NCBI RefSeq assembly: GCF_030053345.1
Contig: NZ_JASGBP010000002.1
Location: 310,001-374,000 of the forward strand
Source: Flavobacterium sedimenticola
GTDB lineage: Bacteria; Bacteroidota; Bacteroidia; Flavobacteriales; Flavobacteriaceae
Direction: 5' to 3'
DNA: 64,000 nt
The translations under genes were made by a program, and so were the position numbers. Position 1 is the first letter of the stretch. The number at the start of each line of letters is the position of its first letter. Of this stretch, positions 57,890 to 64,000 are shown one piece after another. Below the pieces are notes generated by a model that had not been told where the DNA came from, did no database searches, and was given only the letters and a program-made list of their open reading frames with translations.

Positions 57890-57902
57890 ATTTAGACTAA
57901 AT
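57890..57902. promoter_or_regulatory. Operator-like palindrome 2 of the TonB receptor gene
   Basis: ATTTAGACTAAAT is a perfect palindrome (6-1-6) immediately upstream of the -33 element. It is loosely similar in style to DtxR/MntR-type metal boxes. Confidence 0.55.
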
Positions 57903-57948
57903 ACAAATAATATTTTTTAAGCTATTGATTTACTAAGTTTTAGTAATG

Positions 57949-57979
57949 AAAAAAGTCTCGTTGTTTAGGCGAGACTTTG
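57949..57979 (-). terminator. Intrinsic terminator of the DUF6265 gene
   Basis: AAGTCTCG and CGAGACTT pair around a nine-base loop; on the minus strand a T run follows. Confidence 0.82.
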
Positions 57980-58003
57980 AGTAATGTATCAGGAACCAGT
58001 GGG

Positions 58004-58480
58004 TTATTTCTTGTTCATCGGATAGCTTTCGCTACTTGATTTTCCTTGTTGAACACCCGAAATAGTGGCTATTAATGATTTATCATTGACTTTTTTGTAG
58101 ACTATTTTTTGGGGATAATCGTGTTTCGGATTTTCGAAAGAAAAACGGTTCTCTGTATCAGAAGTCAGTTTAAAGTCGACCGGCTCATCGTTGTTTTGTC
58201 CTTTTACGGTTGGTCGGTAAATCAACTCCTCATTTACTTGTGTCAGTATGATAGTCTCGTTATGCACCGTATCTTTCTCTTTAATAATAAAATAGGCTTG
58301 TCCCGAGAAAGTGCTGTCGTTTGCCTTGCTCCACGTCTCCGTTAAGTACCCTTCAGGCGTAGTATTTTCCCATTGTCCGATAAGCCAATTCATTTTTTCG
58401 AGTTTCTCAAATTGTTTGTCGGATTTGTTTTGGCATGAACCGAATACAACAATAGCTATAATAAGGATTGATTTTTTCAT
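58004..58480 (-). CDS. DUF6265 family lipoprotein
   Basis: A 158-residue lipoprotein (lipobox VFGSC, Cys16). MNWLIGQWENTTPEGYLTETW (read as two parts near residues 30-50) and PKHDYPQKIVY near residue 118 are the recognisable blocks of this lipocalin-like family, whose function is unknown. Monocistronic. Confidence 0.82.
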   Translation of the reverse strand: MKKSILIIAIVVFGSCQNKSDKQFEKLEKMNWLIGQWENTTPEGYLTETWSKANDSTFSGQAYFIIKEKDTVHNETIILTQVNEELIYRPTVKGQNNDEPVDFKLTSDTENRFSFENPKHDYPQKIVYKKVNDKSLIATISGVQQGKSSSESYPMNKK

Positions 58481-58642
58481 AATGGTGAATTAGTATTGCA
58501 ATAGTACAAAAAAAACACTACAGTACTAGCTCGGATAGTAGTGGAAATCCTTTTTGTTCCGAATTTATTTGGGACAAAAAGATTGTAACGAATAGCCGGT
58601 AACAGCTCCAAAAAAAATAAAATTTATTGCTTTATTTTGTCT

Positions 58643-58650
58643 AAATTTGC
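58643..58650 (+). promoter_or_regulatory. Candidate -7 box for prfA
   Basis: TAAATTTG matches TAnnTTTG, 25 bases before the ATG; no TTG at the usual spacing. Confidence 0.5.
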
Positions 58651-58675
58651 ACACTTTTAAAAGAAAACTGCAACA

Positions 58676-59749
58676 ATGTTAGAAAGATTACAATATGTAA
58701 AACAACGCTTCGATGAGATTTCGGATTTGATTATTCAACCCGATGTCATTGCCGATCAAAAGCGTTATGTACAGTTAAATCAGGAATACAAGACATTGAA
58801 AGCCCTCATGGATAAACGTGAGGAACTTATTAATGTCACCGGAAATATTGAAGAAGCCAACGAAATTATAGCCGATGGTTCGGATGCCGAAATGGTGGAA
58901 ATGGCCAAAATGCAATTGGACGAAGCCAAAGAGCGTTTGCCGCAATTGGAAGAAGAAATCAAGTTTATGTTGATTCCGAAAGATCCGGAAGATGCCAAGA
59001 ACGTTATGGTGGAAATCCGCGCCGGAACCGGTGGGGATGAAGCTTCTATTTTTGCCGGCGATTTGTACCGTATGTATACCAAATACTGCGAAAGCAAAGG
59101 CTGGAGAACTTCGGTAGTCGATATGAATGAGGGAACTTCAGGTGGTTTCAAAGAAATTATTTTTGAAGTTACCGGTGAAGATGTGTACGGTACCTTGAAG
59201 TTTGAAGCCGGGGTACACCGTGTACAACGCGTACCGCAGACCGAAACCCAAGGCCGCGTACACACATCTGCCGCCACCGTTATGGTTTTGCCGGAAGCCG
59301 AAGAATTCGACGTACAAATTGACATGAATGATGTGCGTATCGACTTTTTCTGTTCCTCCGGACCGGGCGGACAATCGGTGAATACGACCAAGTCGGCCGT
59401 ACGTATGACACACATTCCAACCGGATTGGTAGCCCAATGTCAGGATGAAAAATCGCAGCACAAAAACAAGGACAAAGCTTTAACCGTATTGCGTTCGCGT
59501 TTGTACGAAATGGAATTGGCCAAAAAGCAGGAAGAGGACGCGAAGAAACGTAACTCTCAGGTAAGCAGCGGCGACCGCTCGGCAAAAATCAGAACCTATA
59601 ACTATGCACAAGGGCGTATTACTGATCACCGTATCGGATTAAGCATTTTTGATTTAGACGGTTTCATGAACGGAAATATTCAAAAGATGATTGACGAACT
59701 GCAATTGGTAGCTAACACCGAGAAGCTTAAAGAAAGCGAAGTATACTAA
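58676..59749 (+). CDS. prfA: Peptide chain release factor 1
   Basis: Recognises UAA and UAG and triggers peptide release. The 357-residue protein has the GGQ motif at residues 231-233 ([17 protein letters not shown]) and the preceding domain [16 protein letters not shown]. No frameshift is present, so it is RF1 rather than the usually frameshifted RF2. Own promoter and terminator. Confidence 0.95.
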   Translation: MLERLQYVKQRFDEISDLIIQPDVIADQKRYVQLNQEYKTLKALMDKREELINVTGNIEEANEIIADGSDAEMVEMAKMQLDEAKERLPQLEEEIKFMLIPKDPEDAKNVMVEIRAGTGGDEASIFAGDLYRMYTKYCESKGWRTSVVDMNEGTSGGFKEIIFEVTGEDVYGTLKFEAGVHRVQRVPQTETQGRVHTSAATVMVLPEAEEFDVQIDMNDVRIDFFCSSGPGGQSVNTTKSAVRMTHIPTGLVAQCQDEKSQHKNKDKALTVLRSRLYEMELAKKQEEDAKKRNSQVSSGDRSAKIRTYNYAQGRITDHRIGLSIFDLDGFMNGNIQKMIDELQLVANTEKLKESEVY

Positions 59750-59751
59750 AT

Positions 59752-59783
59752 AAAAAAAGGCTAACATTTGTTAGCCTTTTTTA
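59752..59783. terminator. Intrinsic terminator of prfA
   Basis: AAGGCTAAC and GTTAGCCTT pair around ATTT, with A and T runs on either side; bidirectional. Confidence 0.9.
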
Positions 59784-59797
59784 TGACTTAACGGGTA

Positions 59798-60340
59798 TTA
59801 CAGCCTAAACCCGTAAGCAATTCTCAAAGCAATTTGTCCCAAACCGGTATTTTCGGTGTTGTTTTCCAGGATAGGGAAGTCGTTGTAATATTCGTAGCGC
59901 AAACTAATATCGATGATATCCGTTGCATAACCAATACCCGGACTGATAATAAAGGAGTTTTCATGGTAATCATTAGTCACAGTCACGGCATATCCGGCTT
60001 CGCCCAACAAATACAATTTGTCTCTCAATACAAAAGCTTTAAATCCTAATTTGGTTGGGATGTAGCCTAAATCATTGTCTTTTCCACTGACAAAAAAATT
60101 GCTGAAACCGGTCGTCAGTGTAATGGAGTAGCGTTTGGATAAATCGTATTGGAGTCGAATATCGCCACCTAAATTATAGTCATACGGTTCATGAAGCGGT
60201 AATCCGCCGTTTATTCCGAATCCTAATCGGAAGCCTTGATCATAATTTTTAGACGCCGTTTCTTGAGCCGAAAGCGCCGTGCTTGCCAATAGTCCGAAAA
60301 CTACAAGCATTCGCAAAGGATTGCAACATAGTGTTTTCAT
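59798..60340 (-). CDS. Small outer-membrane beta-barrel protein
   Basis: A 180-residue protein with a signal peptide (cleavage near LSAQE) and alternating beta-strands (LGGDIRLQYDLSKRYSIT; KLGFKAFVLRDKLYLLGEAGYAV), ending IALRIAYGFRL as in barrel proteins. ATG 60338-60340 is used here; an in-frame ATG ten codons on would also give a signal peptide. Function unknown. Confidence 0.8.
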   Translation of the reverse strand: MKTLCCNPLRMLVVFGLLASTALSAQETASKNYDQGFRLGFGINGGLPLHEPYDYNLGGDIRLQYDLSKRYSITLTTGFSNFFVSGKDNDLGYIPTKLGFKAFVLRDKLYLLGEAGYAVTVTNDYHENSFIISPGIGYATDIIDISLRYEYYNDFPILENNTENTGLGQIALRIAYGFRL

Positions 60341-60377
60341 GGTGTTGAAATGAATTAATAGTGGCGTCGTTTTGTTT

Positions 60378-60530
60378 CTATATTTCTTTTCCTTTACTGA
60401 TTTTTAACAATACGGCAATCACAGCGATAATAAGTAAGATGTGAATCATCGATCCTACGTTGTACACCAGGAATCCTAAAAGCCAGAGTACAATGAGCAC
60501 TACAGCTATGGTATATAATAAGTTTTGCAT
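60378..60530 (-). CDS. Lmo0937-family small membrane protein
   Basis: A 50-residue ORF from ATG 60528-60530 to TAG 60378-60380. It encodes MQNLLYTIAVVLIVLWLLGF, then a glycine turn, a second hydrophobic helix and the basic tail KISKGKEI. Two helices with this layout are typical of the lmo0937 family, often linked with envelope stress. It is shorter than common gene-calling cut-offs but has clear family character. Confidence 0.8.
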   Translation of the reverse strand: MQNLLYTIAVVLIVLWLLGFLVYNVGSMIHILLIIAVIAVLLKISKGKEI

Positions 60531-60555
60531 GATATGGTTTTTTATATTTTGTATT

Positions 60556-60945
60556 CTATTCTAAAACAGCGGTAAAATTATCGTTAAACTCAGGTTGCGG
60601 TCTCTTAATGCGTCCTTTCGGATTGTACGGATATTGTTTGCGGTGCTCTTTGATAAATTGCTCCGGATGGTCGCCGTAATAATCTGTGAGAACGACTCTT
60701 TCATTTTTATACAAAGAATAGCCGCCGTAATTAGGCGGTAATTGAGGGCTTACCATCCAAGTCTTGTTGTGCTGATAACGGAAAACCTGATTTTCCATAT
60801 CATAATACGCTTCCATGTTTGGAAAATAGTAGTAACGTATTTCGGAGTTTGATGTTGCCGCAACTACTTTTGGATTGTTTTCTGTAGTTTGTGCATTGAC
60901 AGTTAGGAGGGAACTTACGATGAAGAATAGGGCTATATTTTTCAT
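60556..60945 (-). CDS. Secreted protein of unknown function, Tyr-rich
   Basis: A 129-residue protein with a signal peptide ending TVNAQ and a Tyr/Asn/Pro-rich mature part (FPNMEAYYDMENQVFRYQ; LPPNYGGYSLYKNERVVL; KQYPYNPKGRIKRPQP). Similar small proteins are, from memory, common in Flavobacteria, without a known role. ATG 60943-60945 is chosen for the signal peptide. It lies 25 bases upstream of the lmo0937-like gene on the same strand. Confidence 0.75.
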   Translation of the reverse strand: MKNIALFFIVSSLLTVNAQTTENNPKVVAATSNSEIRYYYFPNMEAYYDMENQVFRYQHNKTWMVSPQLPPNYGGYSLYKNERVVLTDYYGDHPEQFIKEHRKQYPYNPKGRIKRPQPEFNDNFTAVLE

Positions 60946-61087
60946 AAGACAACGTTGTAGGTTACACAATAATTTGTTTGATTATCAGAATACAAAGTTG
61001 CAGCCGAATGAAGGTTTTTGCGTTACAACAATTTTTCGAATTGTTATACAATTTCCATTACAACGTTCTTAAGTCCCGGAGTGATAT

Positions 61088-62875
61088 TTAATTATCGGCC
61101 AAGTAAATGGTAAAAGTGGCTCCTATATTGGGCTCTCCTTTAGCAAAAATGAAACCGCGATGGTTTTCCACAATTTTTTTGCAAATGGCCAGTCCGATTC
61201 CGGTTCCCGCATAATCGTTTTTGTTGTGTAAACGATTGAAAAGAATAAATATTTTTTCGGCATATTCTTGTTCAAAGCCGATGCCGTTGTCTTCAAACGT
61301 AATTTTATAAAACTTGTCCTTGGTGTTTTTCGGAATTTGAGTTTCCTCGGTGGCGGTTACTTTCTGACAAGAGATTTTGATGTTGGGTGGTACATTGTCT
61401 TTGCTGTACTTTAATGAATTGCCAATAAGATTGATGAACAATTGTTGAATTTGAAACGGAATAACCGTCATCTTGGGCAACGATTCATGTTCGATAACGG
61501 CGCTTTTTTCTTCGATAGATTGCGCTAAATCGACTTTGGCATTTTCGAGCAAATCATTCAGATTGACTTTCTCAAATACTTTTTCGGTTTTATTGGCTCT
61601 CGAATATTGCAGTAAATCGTCAATAAGAATGCGCATGCGTTCGGCCGATGAGAGTATTCGGTTGATATATTCTTTACCATTATCCGAAAGTTTGTCGTAT
61701 TCTTTATCCGAAAGACGGGAGATAAAAGTTTGAATTTTACGCAGCGGTTCTTGCAAATCATGACTGGCCACGTAATTAAATGCCAACAATTCTTTATTAC
61801 TGGCCTCAAGCTCCAAGTTTTGTTGTTCCAAGGATAAAGACGACAATACTTCATCGGTGACATCGCTTGTGGTTCCTATTAAAAGATCGTTACCCATTTT
61901 ATTGGTTACGATTCTGCCGGTAGTTCTGAAATAGCGCAGCTTCTTATCCTTGGTAGTCACACGATAGGTAAAAGCGGGTAAATTTTTGTTGTCTATTTGT
62001 TCGGAAGTTAACCCTTCAAAGGTATGACGGTCTTCGGGATGGACAAACTTGATAAAATCGTCTTGTCCTTTTTTAAAAGATTGCGGTTCACAGCCCAAAA
62101 GACGGTAAATATTATCAGAAAAAGTAAATACGCCGGTCGTAATATCTTGTTGCCAACTTCCGAAATTACCCACCATCTCGGCCAAACTGCTCGATTCATT
62201 CAGTAATTTGAGGCGGTTGTTGGAAACTTGCATTTTTTCCAAATCTTTATTGATTCGAATATAAGATATGGATATCAATACTAAGGTAATCAAAAGCGTT
62301 ATGTAGACAAAAATAGGGGTGATTTTAATCGTGTCTTTATAACTCAATTCGCGGGCAATAAGATTCTTTTTTTCTAAAAGAATCATTTCGTTGATATGAC
62401 TGCGAACACTATCCATAGTCAATTTTCCGATAATCATCTTTTCTTTTAATTGTTCATCACTCAGGGAACGGTTGAGCGACATATGAAGTGTTTTGGAGAG
62501 ATAATTTTGTCTTTTATTAATATAGAATTCTAATTTGCGGATGTTATTTTCCTGCAGCGGATTATCCTTGGTATAACTTTTAACGATTTTAAACGAGCGA
62601 TCGATTTTTTCTTTGGCGTGCAAATACGGTTCTAAAAAAGTAGAATCTTTGGTGATTAAAAAGCCGCGTTGTCCGGTTTCCGAATCTTTTAAATACGAAA
62701 ATAAGCGCTCAAGTTCCAAATTTACTTCGTAAGAATGGGTGACCCATTTAGAGGAATTATTGAGCAGATTGATGTGTTTGAACGTCACCGCTGATATGAA
62801 AAAAATCGCAAATATAGAAACCACAAAAACACTTTTGAGAAAGGTAGGTGATTTGTAAAATGCATGGAGTTTCAT
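61088..62875 (-). CDS. Sensor histidine kinase with CHASE3 and PAS domains
   Basis: A 595-residue membrane kinase. Two membrane helices (about 13-35 and 185-205) flank a CHASE3 sensor (DSETGQRGFLITKDSTFLEPY near residue 62-82, read in parts). A PAS domain (about 225-345) follows, then HisKA with the phospho-acceptor in NYVASHDLQEPLRK near residue 371, and an ATPase domain with N box NLIGNSLKYS, G1 DNGIGF and G2 GTGIGLAICKKI. It follows the response regulator by 10 bases. The HDLQEPLRK form is typical of phytochrome-like kinases. Stimulus unknown. Confidence 0.92.
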   Translation of the reverse strand: MKLHAFYKSPTFLKSVFVVSIFAIFFISAVTFKHINLLNNSSKWVTHSYEVNLELERLFSYLKDSETGQRGFLITKDSTFLEPYLHAKEKIDRSFKIVKSYTKDNPLQENNIRKLEFYINKRQNYLSKTLHMSLNRSLSDEQLKEKMIIGKLTMDSVRSHINEMILLEKKNLIARELSYKDTIKITPIFVYITLLITLVLISISYIRINKDLEKMQVSNNRLKLLNESSSLAEMVGNFGSWQQDITTGVFTFSDNIYRLLGCEPQSFKKGQDDFIKFVHPEDRHTFEGLTSEQIDNKNLPAFTYRVTTKDKKLRYFRTTGRIVTNKMGNDLLIGTTSDVTDEVLSSLSLEQQNLELEASNKELLAFNYVASHDLQEPLRKIQTFISRLSDKEYDKLSDNGKEYINRILSSAERMRILIDDLLQYSRANKTEKVFEKVNLNDLLENAKVDLAQSIEEKSAVIEHESLPKMTVIPFQIQQLFINLIGNSLKYSKDNVPPNIKISCQKVTATEETQIPKNTKDKFYKITFEDNGIGFEQEYAEKIFILFNRLHNKNDYAGTGIGLAICKKIVENHRGFIFAKGEPNIGATFTIYLADN

Positions 62876-62885
62876 GAGGCTGAAT

Positions 62886-63332
62886 TTAGATTCGCATTAA
62901 AAAATTATCCTTGTTCAATCCGGACGTATGGTATTGCCAATTAAGGGTGACTACATCCGATAATACTTTTTTGAGTGTCGCAAAATCACTTGGTTTTTTA
63001 ATGTAAATATTGGCCCCACGTACAAACGTTTCTTCGATATGTTCCTCTGAAGAAGAGGTTGAAAAAATGGCAATAGCGATATCATTAAATTTTTCATCGC
63101 TTTTAATCTCATCCAAACATTCAATACCGTTTTTTCTGGGCATGTTTAAATCCAGAAAAAGCACGTCGGGCAAAACAGCATCGGGCTGGTTTAAATAATT
63201 CATTAACGCTACACCGTCAGCAAAAGTGTTGACTTTGGTATTGATTTTTAATTCTTCAAAAGCATCGGTAAAAAATAGCCTGTCATCTTCGTCGTCATCG
63301 GCCAAAATAATATGTATATATTCTTTCTGCAT
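62886..63332 (-). CDS. Single-domain response regulator
   Basis: A 148-residue receiver without output domain. The acidic cluster ADDDEDDR at residues 11-18, phospho-acceptor Asp61 in LFLDLNMPRKNG, switch Ser/Thr in IFSTSSSEEH and Lys in IKKPSDF are all present. Similar Rcp1-type receivers pair with phytochrome-like kinases. It lies between the AraC gene (three bases) and the kinase gene (10 bases). Confidence 0.93.
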   Translation of the reverse strand: MQKEYIHIILADDDEDDRLFFTDAFEELKINTKVNTFADGVALMNYLNQPDAVLPDVLFLDLNMPRKNGIECLDEIKSDEKFNDIAIAIFSTSSSEEHIEETFVRGANIYIKKPSDFATLKKVLSDVVTLNWQYHTSGLNKDNFLMRI

Positions 63333-63335
63333 AGT

Positions 63336-63893
63336 TTATTTTTTTAAGGCTATTTCTTTTCTCTTATTGATGATTCGTTGAAATGCCGACGGTGTAATAC
63401 CGGTCACATTCTTAAATTGTGTACTCAAATGCGCCACACTCGAATAGTTTAGTTTAAAGGCAATCTCGGTTAGACTTAGTTGACCGCTTACCATAAGTTG
63501 TTTGGCATGTTCAATTTTTTGAATAATGATGTAATTTTCGATTGACGTATAGGTAACATCCGAAAATAAATTGGAAAGATACCCGTAACTGTGACTTAAT
63601 TTTTCGGATAAATAAACAGAACTTTTGACAGTAACTAATTCGGGATTGTGAATCATCTCAAGAATGGTATCTTTTATTTTTTGAACCAAAACTGTTTTTT
63701 GATTCTCAATAATGCTGATGCCGTATTCGGCAAGTTCAGCAGTAAACGCGGAAAAGGCTACGGTTTCGGTCTTTTCTAAAATTTCAACTTCACCGAAACC
63801 CAATATACGATGCTTTATTTTGTGCTTCTCTAATTGGTCCTCCAGCACCTTTCGGCAAACAGTATTAAAGTCAAATTTGATGTAAATCTTCAT
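63336..63893 (-). CDS. AraC-type DNA-binding protein, first gene of the two-component operon
   Basis: A 185-residue protein. The C-terminal 100 residues carry AraC helix-turn-helix units (GQLSLTEIAFKLNYSSVAHL and the C-terminal TPSAFQRIINKRKE). The N-terminal 75 residues are a small alpha-beta domain (MKIYIKFDFNTVCRKVLEDQ) unlike the cupin sensor of ordinary AraC proteins. It is followed by the receiver and kinase genes and may be their output or a co-regulated partner. Confidence 0.88.
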   Translation of the reverse strand: MKIYIKFDFNTVCRKVLEDQLEKHKIKHRILGFGEVEILEKTETVAFSAFTAELAEYGISIIENQKTVLVQKIKDTILEMIHNPELVTVKSSVYLSEKLSHSYGYLSNLFSDVTYTSIENYIIIQKIEHAKQLMVSGQLSLTEIAFKLNYSSVAHLSTQFKNVTGITPSAFQRIINKRKEIALKK

Positions 63894-63944
63894 AGGAACA
63901 TTTTGAAATTTAAGAATTCATAAATGTAACAAATTATTTCCATC

Positions 63945-63976
63945 AAAAAAGCCGTAAATACATACGGCTTTTTTTT
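63945..63976. terminator. Intrinsic terminator near the right edge
   Basis: AAAAAGCCGTA and TACGGCTTTTT pair around six bases, with A and T runs on either side. It may end a minus-strand gene beyond the right edge. Nothing else is seen in the last 24 bases. Confidence 0.8.
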
Positions 63977-64000
63977 CTCTCTAACCCCAACTTTAATAAT

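Overview
The window looks like chromosomal DNA of a Flavobacteriaceae bacterium, most likely Flavobacterium or a close relative. The evidence is AT-rich DNA, repeated TTG-N18-20-TAnnTTTG promoters (the Bacteroidetes -33/-7 type), almost no Shine-Dalgarno sites, a type IX secretion sorting domain, BshC (bacillithiol), DUF3810/DUF4293/DUF983 proteins, a Rho with a long charged N-terminal insertion, and two structured elements that resemble the Flavo-1 RNA motif. I see no prophage, transposase, CRISPR array or rRNA. Most of the window is ordinary housekeeping sequence.

Layout. 1-3350: threonine operon on the minus strand (thrA, then thrB running off the left edge), preceded by a short threonine-rich leader ORF. 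3.5-7.4 kb: hutH, two small membrane proteins and a RimB-RimK-like fusion. 7.4-14.2 kb: clpC, divergent gyrA and a TPR protein. 14.2-16.3 kb: a DUF4440 lipoprotein and lpdA. 16.3-24.5 kb: a tight minus-strand run truA, ABC exporter, FkbH-like protein, methyltransferase, acyl carrier protein, VOC protein, MBOAT acyltransferase, SGNH-like protein. This run is the most interesting multi-gene system here: its parts parallel the Dlt D-alanylation system, but an FkbH protein takes the place of the adenylating enzyme. 24.6-36.7 kb: a phosphoesterase, rho, dnaK, glutaminyl cyclase, SRP RNA, dipeptide epimerase, SDR, transaldolase and a thioredoxin-fold lipoprotein. 36.8-49.4 kb: ABC-F ATPase, ndk, a T9SS-secreted repeat protein, bshC, cysteine desulfurase, a beta-barrel protein, mlaEFD lipid transport, an NlpC/P60 peptidase and a thiolase.

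49.7-50.5 kb is a tRNA cluster (Ser-GCT, Pro-TGG, Arg-TCT) with two broken tRNA copies that stop in the T arm. A small GIY-YIG nuclease gene ends inside one of them. 50.5-64 kb holds a DUF3810 putative metalloprotease, pepD, an AraC regulator, an iron-uptake pair (TonB receptor plus PepSY membrane protein) with two palindromes flanking its promoter, prfA, small envelope proteins, and an AraC / response regulator / CHASE3 histidine kinase operon.

Gene calls rest on recognised motifs, and no database search was possible. Promoters and operators are pattern matches only.
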